Shown here: positions 34,194 to 48,245 of the stretch, piece after piece
Layout: each line of letters opens with the position of its first letter
Numbering within the stretch: the stretch's first letter is position 1
NCBI GenBank assembly: GCA_033239525.1
Contig: BSYO01000013.1
Location: 5,976,501 to 6,040,500 of the forward strand
Length of the DNA: 64,000 nt
Direction of reading: 5' to 3'
Origin: Nepenthes gracilis
Taxonomy: Eukaryota; Streptophyta; Magnoliopsida; Caryophyllales; Nepenthaceae
Translations under genes and position numbers: made by a program
Notes under the pieces: generated by a model
Database searches by the model: none
Told to the model about the DNA's origin: nothing
The model's input: only the letters and a program-made list of their open reading frames with translations

Positions 34194-37100
34194 GAGAGAG
34201 AGAGAGATTCTAATTGGAGATGATAATAGATTCTAATTGGGTTAATTTAGATAAATCTAAATTCTACTTTTTTCTTTGTTTTTTTTTTTTTTTTTGGGTA
34301 ATTTCATAGGTCCAACGATAAATTGTAGTAGTACAGGCCCGAGAAGACATAAAATTTGTGAGATAATAAATTGTTCAACTACCAAAGTATTCAAGATATC
34401 TAACTATTGAGGAGCACAATTCATTGTCAGAATGACACTCACAAAATAACAAAAGTCATGTTTAGGTGTCCTGTAGTTCGCCTTCCCAACAGTTTCACCA
34501 AACTGACAAAAATAATTATAGTCTTAGACCATAGTCAAAGAAGTCGGAATTAGTGAATGCATGAGACATTTTATTCAAAGGATCTAAGAAGTCCATGTTT
34601 ATAACCATAAACGTTTATCTTGAAGATATTAACTTATCACAAAAAAAATCACCTACTGAATAACAAGTAATAACTTTTGAGAATGAATAGGGTAAATTAC
34701 TTTTTAAAAAATCTACTAAATTTATCCTGAAATATACCAATGATCATTTATAAATGCAAGTCATCTTTATATAGTAAGAGATATATTTAAATCTTCTACA
34801 ATTTCTCGTTCTTCAAAGGATTCTAAAAATACTTACCAGACACAAGACTTGTGTTACTTATATAACAACCTTTGTAACTCGTATTTGATTTATTTGGAGC
34901 ATGATCATTATTCGGTCACATTAATTGAGGCATTCAATGTGTAGATAATTTTTTTGGAGTAAATAATTGATCTTTGGGTTGAATTTAATATTTTGGTGAG
35001 CTTGGATTTAATAGTTTGGAGATGATTGCGTAAGGGTATTTTAATAATTTTTTTATCTTAGTAAACTTTTCATTAAATTAAGTAATTATTAGTTAAAAAT
35101 AATTATGATTACTAATCATTCAAATTTAGTCCTATAAGATTATAAATTCAATAAATTATTTTACCTGGTCAAATAGAAAATCTAAGACCCTGAACTCTCT
35201 AGAAAACCCTAGTTCCTTGGAAAACCCAAAACTAAGTTCTAGAAGCCAAGGCACCTCTTCTTTATGAAAAATCCTAATCTCCACTTTGTTTAATATTTCA
35301 AACCCTAATTTGTAAATATAATATTAACTAAATTGAAGGATAAATAGACTGTTAGAATATGATGAAAACCAACCAAGGAGCTTTTTATCAAATCTTAGTA
35401 CCATCTAGAAACCATAGGTGCCTCATCTTTGAAATTTAATTGTCATTTGTAATATAAAAATCTTGTCTTTTCGGAAACTCTTATTTTGTGGGCTAATGGG
35501 AGTAAGATAAATCAAATTTTCTTTTATTTCAAAATTTAAATAAGGAAACAAAACCCTAATGGCACCTCCTCAACTCTTGAACCCTAGCCATCTAGCACCC
35601 TATTTAAAAACCCCAGTTTCTAGTTATTGCTGGCTGTTTCAGACAAAAGAAATTAGCAGCTTAGGGAGGGACTAAGGAGTTAATTAGTTTCAAATTTTAA
35701 ATTAGAAGCTAGGGAGGGAAAATAATTCAATTAAACCCTAGCTCCCTAAAGCTTTGTAACCTAGCCTCCTCCCAAGTTGAATTCTAATCCCTAACTTATT
35801 AAGCTCTTGTTAGATATTATTAAATAAGTATAATGGTAGATTTAAGAAGGCTAAAATCAATTTTCTTAGTTTGAAATCTGAAATGAAAAGGAAGGGAAGC
35901 TAAAAATCAACCCCCAACACATTTTTCTAACAAACCCTAGCCACCACATTTAGTTGTTATTTCAAAACCCCTATCATATTAGTAGGTAACTGTTAGCCAA
36001 TTTTAAGGGGGGAAAGGCAAATTAAGGAGTAAGGTTTCAGCTTTCTAAGTTAAAATTTAAAAAGAAACCAATTGATGAAAAATCCTCTAGCTCACTCTTC
36101 CTATCCCTAGCCGCTTACTACTTCAACTTGAACCCCAAATTGTTAGCTATTATGGAGGGAGTTACCCAACAAATTTGTCAGCTATAATCTGCTAGATATT
36201 CTTTAAATTGAAATTCAAAATGAGAGAAACATTCAGTACCAAACCTAGCCTTTTCTTATATTGCTAAACCATAGAGCTTCTTCCTTTTCCTCTCATCTTC
36301 TACTTTTGCTGTTTCACATTAGGATAAGTCAGCAGGGAGAGGTAAACAAATCAGTTGCAAAAGAAGATCTATACGGAGAAAAAGAGAAAGAAAAAAGGTC
36401 ATCTACTAACCTAATTAATAAACTCATCTCTTTGAAAATATCCTAGGCTATTATTTTTTATTATCCATGTACTTCTTTCATGTTATATTCTAGTTCAACA
36501 AAGAGGAATCATAGAATGTAGAAAGAAAATTACATTCATGTATATTAGAATGATGCGTGAGATGAGATAATTTAATCATATTTTGAGGCAATGTTTGAAC
36601 AATGTACGGGCTCACGTTTAAACACCACTATAGTAGTGATAGATTTGTGATACTTGCTCCATATTGATAGTAGATTTATAATCTTTTGGTTGTTATAATA
36701 TGTTCTAAATTTGAAATTTCATAGTATTGATATATGTCTTCATTTTACTCTTGTTCTACTTGGGTTTATGTGTGAGAAGTGAAATGGTGAACCAGTGTGT
36801 GAGATGATGTTTGAATATTATGGTGGTACGTGGAATAAATCAATAAATTTATGAGCTTTATTCGTTAACTTATTAATATACTGATATTTTTTTGTGGTAT
36901 AGGGCCTAAATAGTATGCAATCAGATTTATACTTGGTTAAACTTCATTTCAATAAAGATTTCATCCAGCAATTGAGCATGGTGAGATATTATGTTTGAAC
37001 GCCAAGCTTAGTTTTAGGAAGTTTTTGGAATCAGATGGATTCTACTTTATATTAATATATTTAGCATGCAGTATATTACTTTTTCAAATTGATTGATTTG

Positions 37101-38924
37101 AACTTCAAAATATTAATTAAGAAGTTAATTTTGAACCAGTAAGCTCTTATTTTAATTTGTGTTGTGTGAAATCAGAGTTGCAAAATCTAAAAGTTTCACA
37201 AGGAATCTCTCAAGTAAAATCAAAATTCACATTGTGCATCAAAATTGATATTTTAAACCCAACTAATTGTATTTCATATTGGATAAAAACTCAATTATGT
37301 TATATCTAAATCCAAATCTAACAAAAAAACAAAAGAAATCCCCCCTTTGAGAAATAAAATCTTGATAATGCACAATTTCTAGTTAATTAAAGCAAAACAC
37401 AAATTGCTAAAAAATATTAAAAATTTTAATCAATTTGATGTAATTTAACTCAAAAAAAATTTAAAAATCAAATAAAAACATAAATTTTATAAATTTTAAA
37501 TTTAGAAAGTAACATAAACCTTCATAACTAATATAGAATTAAATAATCCATCAAATACGCATTACTTAAAACACTGACTCTATATTAGATAAAATAATAT
37601 GAAACATAAAATTCAAGTATATAAATCAAAATATTATCATAATAGTAGAGTTATTATTATGCGACGTATTAGTTATAAGTTTAAATCATAAATACTGTCT
37701 TTTATATTAATATAAGAAAAAAGTATACATAACATACTCAAAACAATTTGACCATTTTCTTGATTCTTGCGCATAAAGAGAGCTATGTATATATATTATA
37801 GATGTTAAGTTTATCTCAAGATTATATTGTCATATATTTGTTATTTCACACTATATATATACAAATTTTAGACTAGTTAGGATTATGTTTACAGTAAAAC
37901 TAAATCCAACCCAAACCCGATGGAAAAATCTTAAATTTTACCTATATCCTAAACCAAATCCCATTAAAGTAGGTAAAACTGAATCAATATGCATCAAAGC
38001 TCCACAAACTGAATCAATAGAAAAATGAATTTTAACCACAGAATTCAAAGTTATCTTGTTTCTTTTCAACCAGTTGGGATGAGATTATAATGCTTACTCA
38101 AGCTTGGAAAGTTGATTACATTGTATATGAAAGTTAATAAAGGTTAAATTTACGTGCAAAAGGTTAAAGTTTTATGGGAATCCTTTTGAAAAGCCATATG
38201 AATCAGCATTGGTTGATGTAGTACTCTTAATAAAGTCTAAAGGTAAAAATGTTGTGAGACAACTGCATTACTTTATTTTAATTAAACAGTTAGATTCTTC
38301 TTATTTGTGCTTGATGTGAGTACGTTTTTGGACTTCCTAGGAAGGCCTTTGAGGGGCTTGATCCTGATCAATTCCCCGGTTGAGGGGCAGCGGTTTGCCC
38401 ATTAGGACCATTTTTCTAACTTCTAGAATGAATTCTGACTTCGAAGTCATGAATTTATTTTGTCAACTTACGGCTAACTTGTTTCATTGACGGAAAGATG
38501 TTCACCTAGGAGACTAATTTGATTGTAAGTATGGCCGGTTTAGTCGGCGCTTTGTCATCTGAACGTAAAAGGCCGTCATGGATGGATGCAACGAACACCA
38601 ATCCAGCCGCAGTGCTATTCACCTGTTGTGGAAAGGCTTTCAAAAGGAAAAGGAAACTCTCCCGGTCCCAGCTGATGTCTTTAGATTACCTAATATCAGA
38701 GTTACCATCTCATTCTGGCTCAAGATTATAATTTGGTTCCTTTTCGAAACTCGTGCTAATGTGCTATCGCATGAATATTGCATATCTTTTAGGAATTATA
38801 AAATAAGAGAATTACTTTATTGAATAAATTAATTAATTTGAGCCTAGAGGACTTGTTTAATTTTGAGCTGGACTTAGATTTATTGGACCGAGATTTAGGT
38901 TAGACTTAATTCATCCTTTAGTTT
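33588..38924. other. Intergenic, AT-rich with degenerate repeats
   Basis: 33588-33724 stays open in the frame entering from the truncated gag, but its product is not recognised. The rest is AT-rich. 35160-36200 is dotted with AAACCCTAG/ACCCTAGCC motifs. Segments around 36580-37000 and 40500-41000 share wording such as AATGTTTGAACA and ATGTTTGAAC, suggesting two diverged copies of a long repeat. 38330-38770 is GC-richer with overlapping open frames but no domain that I recognise. Confidence 0.5.
34151..34207. repeat. Compound (TA)n-(GA)n microsatellite
   Basis: About 19 TA units run into about 8 GA units. Confidence 0.95.
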
Positions 38925-39864
38925 TGATGGGTCCAATTATGTTATGGGCCGACATAAATCCAACCAAGGCCCATCTGCAAAGGAAAGTCCCACAAGGACT
39001 GAAGCCTAGAAGGCCCAAACGACAGGTCCAAGTACGGCAATATATAATGGGTTGATAGAGATGAGGATCAGTTAGGCCCAACAGGCAGCCTTCTACAAAA
39101 CGACCAATCACGATAGAGGAACCCTCCAACCTAGCGGCGATAGCCTAATCATCATGGAGCGCGTCTACATAGATGTCTACCATTAGCAACCGTAGTTAAC
39201 GATCAGAAAAGATGTTGCTGCTATCAAGCCGCTACTACCACTAGTATAGCTCGACAAATCATCTATTGTAATGGTCAGTCGAATTTCAGTAAGGACTATC
39301 TAGGGTTGCACCACTATCATAAGGTGACAACTAATACGTTGGCCATAGCGATTGTCAGAATAGGTCGGTGAATTTTGGCAAGATACTTGTCACAAGTCTT
39401 GGCGCCAATGCTATTTTTACAAAGCATTACGAATACTTTTGCCATCACAGGAAAAGGGAGAGGCCAAAAATTGACATACAAGAACTTAGAAAGAATTAAA
39501 CTCTCTTTCGATCTTATAACTATTTTTCTCTCTCTCTCCAACACCGCAAAGCCGCTTCCGTCGAGCTCACCACCGGAGCTTAGCCCTCTGTTAACTTTCA
39601 AAGCTACTTCTCGCTGAGCGTATTATGGGAGTGCAAACCTCCACAAAAATTACTTTCCCTCTCATAAGTACATACACGCATTTTCTTATATCATCATATC
39701 TTTCCATTCGTTGATCTGTCAATCCTCTAACCTCTTATTCGTTATTTGTGGTGTGCAGAATTTAGATTATTAGAGACGAAAATTGAACCCACTTGAGTTC
39801 GATTCACGTAATTGTTCCAACAGCTCCCTGATTTATATAACAACACGGATCTAGAGACGCAACA
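38925..39864 (+). repeat. Probable solo LTR, relative of the 50996-52119 LTR
   Basis: The start TGATGGGTCCAATTATG, with TTATGGGCC after it, matches the start of the LTR at 50996 (TGATGGGTCTGATAATATTATGGGCC in parts). The ends correspond too, through CCCACTT...GTTCGATTCAC. It closes with GACGCAACA at 39864. Flanking pentamers AGTTT and GGTCT agree at only three of five positions, both differences being transitions, so the target-site duplication is decayed or the end is slightly misplaced. There is no interior or gene. Confidence 0.55.
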
Positions 39865-42800
39865 GGTCTAAAATCATTGTTATTTGGTAATATCGTCTTA
39901 AAATTTTGGTTCTCTAATTTACTCAAGAATTTTGGTGAGTTCAAATTGAGGAATATGTAAACAAAATTTTAGAGAATAATTAATAGATATTTGTTAAATT
40001 AAATCATCTATTACACGACTGTTTGGGGCTGTGTTTGGCGAGGTAATATACATAGTTAAATGGGATTCATTTCATTAGGCAACTTCCACATATGCAAGTT
40101 TGGAATTTTGAAGTCAATAATTTGGCAAGATATTTATATTCTTAACATGGAAATTGGGGGCACTTACTCGACTGATTGGGAGTGGAAAAAGGAAGGATTT
40201 GGACACTTAGTTGAATTAACAACCAATTTTTATGAATAGTATCTAAAATAAGGCTCAATGATAATTGCTATAGTTGTCTAAACATTTTGAGGACCATAGA
40301 CTTAGAACAATTACTAGATAGACCCGATTGTTTTAGCTGATTTAAGTGCGAAATTAAATTAATTTATTGACTAAAATATCACACAACATGGGGATTGAAT
40401 CAAATTAGAAATAATTAGTGACATATTTTATATTTTATTATTTTAATTTCTCATAATTAGTATCATTAGGGGCTGTCATTATAGATCTAAAGGAGAGATT
40501 ATAGATCAGGCGTTCAATCGTAATTTGAGTCAATGTTTGAACACTAGACAATAATTAGTACAGTTTTATGAATATGTAAGAACATATATATTTTAATAGT
40601 AGGATATATGGTAAATCTACTAAGTGATATTAAAGACCTATATTCACGTTATTTTTATATAATTATGCGAATAAATTTTTAGAATAGAGAATGTGAATAT
40701 GACTTTTGATTGCTATGCGATGCAGCATTCGAACATCGAACATTAAACTGACGATGTTTGTGGATCTATGGGATCCAATCAACTTTCATGATAGTTAGCT
40801 TGTTAACAGGGTTGATATAATAGTTTGGTTTGGGTTTAATTTTGTTTTTATAGATATTTTTAGTTGACATTTAAATATCGTGCGAGCTTATATTTGAATG
40901 TTAGAGAAGCAGTTTTGAGAATTAGAATTACATTGTAAGTTTTGAAACATAGGAACTTGAATTCTAGAGTGATGTTGAGCTTAGAGAATATTTGTGTGCC
41001 ATGATGAGAGGTGCATGGCATATTTAGGAGCTTGTCTTGATTTCTATATTTAATTGTGTATTGATTAGTTGGTATTCATGAGTACACGTTTTTTTGAAAT
41101 TTCAAGCCTAAGTAAAGAAGAAAGTATAAAATTCTAAAGTATTTATATGAATAAGATATTATGAGACTTTATAATAGTCTATATTTTCTCCGCATCAAAT
41201 TCATTTTTAGCGGTTGTGTTAATCCATATCCACAACAAATGAATAATCCGGGGATGACTTGATTCAAAATCTAAAAAGACCACCCACACAAAATTATTAA
41301 TGCCATTTGCACATGATTGATGATTTCCAAAGTGAAAGTTAATGACTATTACGTCCGTGAAAGTTACATATGGCACCCTGTATTATTTTCAAAGTATAGG
41401 CAGATTTCTCTTTGTCCCAAATCTGTCTACTTTAGCTTATTCCAATAATGGCAACATTAATCCTCCAAATGAACCATTTTAGTATTTTATAACTATTTAA
41501 AGAGTCCTATAATCCTAATTTATTTATGTTGAACTATAATCTAATTTTAAATAAGTTTATCTCCATAAAAGAATATCAAAGTTAAGTAAATTCAGTCAGT
41601 TAAAATTGTACGTTCCTAATTTTACGTTCCTAATTTAATCAAACACATACATCACATAGGAGGTGGTATTATTATGTTACGAGTGTAATCTTCAGGAGAA
41701 CTGTAGAGGCAATAGTATATCATAAATGTGAAAAACATCGCGGTGAATACTTAACTGATGGAACTACTATTATGTTGTCCTTTGATTTATAGTAGTAAAA
41801 TATGATCCGCGGATATTTCTGCAATCTTATATTATTTAGGTCTTATATTGAGTTGAATTTTTAAGAAATCTAAGAGAGGATCTTAGTATCTGAAACATCT
41901 TAAAACATCATGGCTCATTAGAAATTGTTGGAAACCTATCAGGATATCAAAATTATTTATTGATTTGATACAAAAGATGTAATTTATTAACATCATTTAC
42001 TGAGCTTTAATATGATTTTTTATTCATTGATATCATTGATTATTAATGAGCTATTTTTGTTCAAAAATTGTTATTATTTTATATATGGTAATTTGTTTTG
42101 TGATCGAAGTATTTATTGGTAGATAAATTTTCAAGATTGATTAATTTTTACTATTATTAACTTCAATCAAAATTATTTATTAGATATTTGACTTACTATT
42201 ACTATATTTTTTTTATAATAATATAGGTGGTGGTAATTAATTGACTTTAGATCTAAAGAGAGAGCCGTGGAGTCAACATTAACTAGAGAGTATAGATGGA
42301 GTTTTGGATGTTATGTTGAGATACATTTAGATACAATTTATTTTATGTTGATTTTTTCAGCCTTTTTTCATAATTTTGAGTGTATCCACATGATTTCAAA
42401 TTAAAACAATTACATCATTATCATATATATTATGATGTTGTTGATATTGATGAGATTAATAATTTTTTTAACATTATTAGTTCGGACAGTAATAAAGGAT
42501 TAGATTTAGGTTGCCTCATAATAAATTCTTCAATCTAACCAACAAAGGCAGCCAAAAAATTCATAAATTTTAAAACAACCAACATAAAATCCCATTTGAG
42601 TCGTAACTTTTTATGATATCTACTTTCATAATACATTTGTTAGAGTCTTTATTCAAGTGGTACTTATTATGAGTCAGATTAATATTATCTATTATATACA
42701 CTTCTTTCACAAAGGCAATTTGACAACGGTTCACTAAGAACGCACAATGGTCGACTTAAGCCAGCCGGTAAGAATTTTGCAGATGATATTATAAATTATA

Positions 42801-43999
42801 TTTAAAAAGGAGATATATTTAAAGCCAAAAACTTTGACGATGGAACTAACTTTTATGATTAGACAGATAGACATACAATTGATTAGTTTAAAGACGTAGC
42901 TAACACAGAAAAAGCCAACATTGACTTTAGAAAACGGCCATCAAAACCCATCAGGCCCTCGGGGACTTAGAATCACCAAAACCAAAAACAATCAAATAAA
43001 TCTCCTCGTGAGACGGCTAGGACTTAAGATCATGAAAAAGGTTTGCCGACACCAAGTTGAGCACAAATTACTACAAAGCCGCCAAGAACTCCACATTAGA
43101 CCCCCTGCATGGCTTCCTAGCAGATTGGAGAAATAATCAATAATAATTCTCGTGAAATGTTTTCTTTCTTTTCTGATCTGAATATTTACTTTTATTAAAA
43201 AAAAAAAAGATATAGAAATCTTTGCTTGAGGAAAGGAGACTAAGAACGTTGCCCAATGGTGGTTGAAAAGGGTTCTAAATGGACTATGTTGCTAATAATA
43301 ATTGTGAACCATGCTTCTTCTTTTCTTGCTCACGAGTAGGATACACGTAAAAAGTATATAAAAAGAGCAAAAATAATGAAGAGGTATTAACTTTTCCATT
43401 GGGAAAATATGTAAGTTTGGTTTTTTTTTCTTTTTTTTTTTCCTTTTTTCAAATGGCTTGTTTAAAAATAGTTTTAATGTGTGGCATTTTTAGTTTTATA
43501 TTTTTGTTACATGATATATATGAAAAAAATTAGTTAATGAAAAATATATTTTAAATCAGTATAAGTTTAAGTTTAAGCTTCAAAAACAACTTTTTATTAA
43601 AAAGTTAAAATTTTTTGAAACTTTTATTCTACTCAATATTTGTATATAAAGTTGATATTATCGTCGATATTTTAAAAGTTTATCGTAATTATTGAGTAAT
43701 CTACTTTTTCATTTTAGAAGACAAGTCTACCATGACAATCTTTTTTAAAGAAATGGTGATATGAGATTTTTTTAATATCTTTTAACTGTTACTGTCATTG
43801 CATAGTTATATTTTGGGCATTCATCATCTATAATTGTTAGGCAAATAATAGCCTTCATCGGCAGTCTGTCGACGTTCCAACCCACCATGAATCAATGACT
43901 ATCATAGCATCGATCTTCATTATGGGTTGAATGCGATCAATGCCTCTACCTAAGCTGCTAGTTACCAACCAAAGCGTCTTTAAGTCAATCGACAATATA
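39865..43999. other. AT-rich intergenic DNA, no gene recognised
   Basis: Long AT-rich stretch. The open frame at 42921-43136 lies in a slightly GC-richer patch but shows no known domain. Repeat-like segments near 40500-41000 echo those at 36580-37000. Confidence 0.55.
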
Positions 44000-44004
44000 A
44001 AAAT

Positions 44005-45221
44005 TATTGGGGTTCCACACCCGAATTCATATACAACCCGACACAGCGGAACATGCGAACTCCCCATCAATAGATAATCACCAATTTATTGAGTACAAGA
44101 AACAAAATGATGCACAACGTTTTTAACGTGAAAATCTTTCAAGTTGAAGGAAAAAATTACGAAACAAATTACAAACAAACTTTCACTATGTAGAATTAGT
44201 TGCAAAAACCATCGAGATAGAATATCTGCCACGCATTCGAGACAGAATAAGAAAAATAATTTTCAAAGTTAGAAAACTCTCATATCCTCTTATCTCTCTG
44301 TTTTTCTTCTCTCATTTTTCTCACTGGTGGTGCACTCTATTCACTGATTTTACAAGTGTAGAGGCAAATAGTGAATGCCAAGAGCTCCCTTCCGTACTTT
44401 GCTCCATGCCGTTCTTTCTTTATTTGCATAATCTTTTTGAAGGGCTTGGTGTGCTCTTTATAAAGACTCCGACCGGCCCTAAATCAAATTTGCTGCTGAT
44501 CTTGCAGATGATTTATCATACCAATCTTTTTTTCTACAACTTCACCAGTTCTTACGCTTCCCCAAATACGCATACTCTGCAAATCAACCACTCTACTCAG
44601 ATGACGTATGCCCTGCAGGTCAGTTTGTAATATCTCGAATATTTAAATTGACCTACTTGGTTCGAATTTGTGACTTAGCTACCTGCTCTGTAAAACTTAC
44701 AAATACTGAAAAGTCAACTACTCTACAAGTCAATTACTTGCTTTGCAAGACTTACCAACTCTAGAAGGTCAACTGTGCACCACTCCGATAAAAACATTCC
44801 GAAAATCCATTTCAAATTTCTGCTCCGGAAATCCACTTTTGGAATCTAGCCAAATCATCCTGGAATTCCATACTGGAACTCCAAACCGGCATTTTCCATT
44901 TCGAAAAATACAAACCGGCATTTTTCATTCTAGTCTTGCATTCCGGAATTCTATTCCTGCCTTGCATTCTGAAATTCCATTCCAACCTTGTATTCCGAAA
45001 TTCCATTCCTGTCTTTTGCATACCGGTAAAATCAAATCAGTAAATCTCATACTGGTAAAATCAAACCAGTAAATTTCACACTAATAAATTCTTCGCTCTG
45101 AAATTTGCCTTCTTTAGTAAATGGTTATTCTGGTTATTTGGTACAACCAATTTGTAACACTCTGAATCAAATGACGTGTCTGTTTGTTGGACCACCCACT
45201 AGGGAGTGACCAAACTCAATA
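44005..45221 (-). repeat. 3' LTR of the minus-strand copia element
   Basis: 1217 bp. It contains a degenerate tandem array around 44930-45080 built on TTCCGAAATTCCATTCC units, followed by ACCGGTAAAATCAAA(C/T) units. The same two arrays occur in the partner LTR. Confidence 0.85.
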
Positions 45222-45610
45222 AATTTTTTCTTATGACCTTGTGGGAAAAACTTTCGTCTTTTTCCGATAACCTTCATCGCCTGCCTTTTGACAACTTTTT
45301 CTTAATTGGGATCTTGATGTCCGTCTCTACAAGCTTGAATGATACCTTCTTCTACCCCACTGAATCTTGAGTAGTTCCAGTCCAGCTTCGCCACCTCCTC
45401 CTGCCACCTTGACCAATACCCCATTGGTCACCTTAACATCTTCCTTAACAACTCAAGTTTTATCAGGTACTGTCATAATCTCCTACTTCTCCTTACCATA
45501 ATTGAGGTGCATTTGGTAAGTTTTCACTGGCCGTCTCAAAAAGCTGTCCTGAAACTTTCTTTATCAAGTTTTCCGATTGAAATCACATTCAACCTAAAAT
45601 TTGGAATACG

Positions 45611-46540
45611 TCACACGCCTGTCAACATGAGCTTGTTCGTATTGTTTGTCCTCAAGCAAATATCTCTAATACCAACAACCCTTGATAAGCCACCATTACC
45701 CATTTTTAATATCCTGTGGTCTGAGGGCGTATAATTAATGAAGTAAGATTTTCTCGGTATCACATGGCATGAGACTCCACTGTCCATCACCCAACTCATC
45801 TTCTGACATGATAGGTTCTGTGCTTCCCCTACGTGGACAACTAGGAAGTCTCTGAAAAAAGCAATAGTATTCCAATCATCATTGTCATGATTTCGTCTCC
45901 ACTAACAATTACTTCTATGCTCCTACTCTTGCTTCCTCTGTGGGTAGTCTATCTTCATGTGACCCTTCTTACCACAATGAAAGCAGGTCTTCTCGTGAAA
46001 TTTGTTCCAGCTGTTGCTCCTCTCTGATTTGTTGCCTTGTTCCCTTGATTTCTCTCATCCCGGATCGCTGGTCGTCACAAGCAGACTTGGCTCCCCTGAG
46101 GCATCACCGCTTCCCCTCCGCCTTGATTCATTCATAAGTAAGGAAACTATGACCTCGTCTAGGCTGAGCATGCCTTTTTAGAGTAGCAGTGTCGTGATAA
46201 CATGATCATACAATGCTGGTAAGGATGCCAGCAAAACTAACGCTTTGTCTTCCTCATTGATATTCTTATCAAAGACTGATATCTGCATCACTATTTGGTT
46301 GAACTCGTTCAAGTGTTTGTCAAAGCTTCCCCATTCCAACAGATATAGGCCATAGAATTGCTTCTTCATATGTAACATTGTCGTCAATGACTTGAACTTG
46401 TACCGACTCTCAAATTTCTCCCAAACCTCTACTGGGTTCGACAAGCGAATGACCTCCTAGAGAGTGTTATCCGCAAGATATAATTTGATCGTGGAATTAA
46501 TAAGATCCCTCATGTCTTACCACTCCGCCTCCGTCATGTT
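45611..46540 (-). pseudogene. copia gag with protease start (interior of the non-autonomous element)
   Basis: On the minus strand the frame reads LINSTIKLYLADN, a stop, then SNPVEVWEKFESRYKFKSLTT and SFDKHLNEFNQIVMQI (46444-46178), the core of the UBN2-type copia Gag. A zinc knuckle follows, CFHCGKKGHMKIDY (about 45989-45948), with the last cysteine changed to tyrosine. Then comes a protease start, WVMDSGVSCHVIPRKSYF (45793 on), which keeps the catalytic DSG. Coding ends near 45611, before any integrase. Stop codons interrupt gag in at least three places, so no full product is expected. Confidence 0.85.
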
Positions 46541-46712
46541 GTCCGGCTTGTTTTCCTTCCTCTGAATTGCTTTCACCGTTTCTTTTCAGGTCAAAATATT
46601 CATCATCCTTTTCTACCAAAGGATAAAATTATTTTGCCTATTGAACTACTCTATACTAAACAGTAAACTTTTGGATGATGACGCCATCAAATCGAAGGTT
46701 TACAACCTTTCT

Positions 46713-46723
46713 CTCTGATACCA
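46713..46723 (-). other. Primer-binding site of the minus-strand copia element
   Basis: The minus strand reads TGGTATCAGAG two bases inside the right LTR. It is the standard Met-tRNA primer site and shows the element's orientation. Confidence 0.92.
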
Positions 46724-46725
46724 CT

Positions 46726-47968
46726 TGTTGGGACCCAAGGATAAAATGGCAATCATGAACACAACAGAACACGCAAACCTTCCATTAATAGACAATCACC
46801 AATTTAGTAGGTACAAAAAATAAAAAAGTGCATAATATTTTTAATATGAAAACCCTTCAAACTAAATGAAAAAATTACGAGACAAACTTCGAATAAGCTT
46901 CCATTATATAAAATTGGTTATAAAAAGTGTCAATATATAATATCCGCTACATACCCAAGACAAAATAAAAAAATAATTTTTAGAGTTAGAAAATTCTCGT
47001 TTCTTCTTATCTTTCTATTTTTCTTCTTTCTTTTCTCTCACCAGTGGTACACTCTATTCATTGATTTTACAAGTGTAGCAATAAATAGTGAACGCAACGA
47101 GCTCCCTTCCGCACTTTGCTCCATTTCACTCTCCGTTCCTCTGCCGCTATCCTGCTGTTCTTTCTTTCTTCGCATAGTCATTTTGAAGCGCAATGTGTGC
47201 TCTTTATAAAGACTCTGATTGGCCCCAAATCTAATCTGCTGCTGATTTTGCAGATGATTTGTCATCCAAATTTTTTTCTATAACTTCACCAGTTCCCGCA
47301 CTTTTCCAGACATATATACTCTACAGGTCAATCACTCTGCTCAGACGGTGCATACCCTATAGGTCAGCTACTTGCTCTGCAAAATATACAAATTCTGAAA
47401 AGTCAACTGTTCTACATGCCAGTTACATATTTTGTAAGTCAGTTACCTGCTCTGCAAAACTTATCAACTCTAGAGGGTTAACTGCACACCACTCCGACAA
47501 AAGCATTTCGAAAATTTACTCTGAATTTTCACTCTGAAAATCCACTCATGGAATTTCATTCAGGCCAAATCATTCCGAAATTCCATACCGAAATTTTAAA
47601 CTGACATTTTTTACTCTGAAAAATACAAATTGGCATTTTTTTACTCGGGCTTTTCATCCCAGCCTTGCATTCCGAAATTCCATTCCTGCCTTTTGCATAC
47701 TGACCAATTTCATATAGGTAATTTCATACCAATAAATTTCATACCGGTAAAATCAAACTGGTAAATTTCATATCGGTAAAATGAAACCAATAAATTTCAT
47801 ACCGGTAAAATCAAATCAGTAAATTCCATACTGATAAATTCTTCACTCCGAAATTTGCCTTCTTCAACAAATAATCATCCTAGTCATTTGTGACAATTAA
47901 TTTGTAGTATTTCAAATCTGATAACGTGTCCGTTTATTTCACGTATAAAGGAGTGGTCAAACTCAACA
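46726..47968 (-). repeat. 5' LTR of the minus-strand copia element
   Basis: 1243 bp with TGTTG/CAACA ends. The internal tandem array at about 47700-47840 repeats AAATTTCATACCGGTAAAAT-type units of roughly 28 bp, more copies than in the partner LTR. Confidence 0.87.
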
Positions 47969-47973
47969 AAAAT

Positions 47974-48203
47974 CACAATATAAAAAGTGTATCAAAAATA
48001 AATAAATAACATCCTTAACGCTGACTCTACTTAAACGATGGGAAATAGAAAATTTTAGAATCCTACGTATGTGAAGATGCCAAAGCGTTCCATTGGATAG
48101 TGTATCGTCCTAACATGAATTTGCATGAGAGAGAACAGAATGAATGGGTGCCTATTTTCTCGTTACCCTTCATCAATGCACCTCTAAGGCTGTTGACTTT
48201 GGA

Positions 48204-48245
<42 letters not shown>

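Larger units (their letters stand above)
44005..47968 (-). mobile_element. Non-autonomous Ty1/copia element, gag-only, with target-site duplication
   Basis: Two LTRs of about 1.2 kb (44005-45221 and 46726-47968) flank an interior of only 1504 bp that codes on the minus strand. The right LTR begins TGTTG and ends CAACA. AAAAT occurs immediately outside both ends (44000-44004 and 47969-47973), a perfect 5-bp target-site duplication that fixes the boundaries. A minus-strand primer-binding site (46713-46723) adjoins the right LTR, which is therefore the 5' LTR. The interior carries gag and the start of protease but no integrase, reverse transcriptase or RNase H, so mobility would have needed enzymes from another element. 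The two LTRs differ at many positions, so the insertion is old. Confidence 0.9.
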
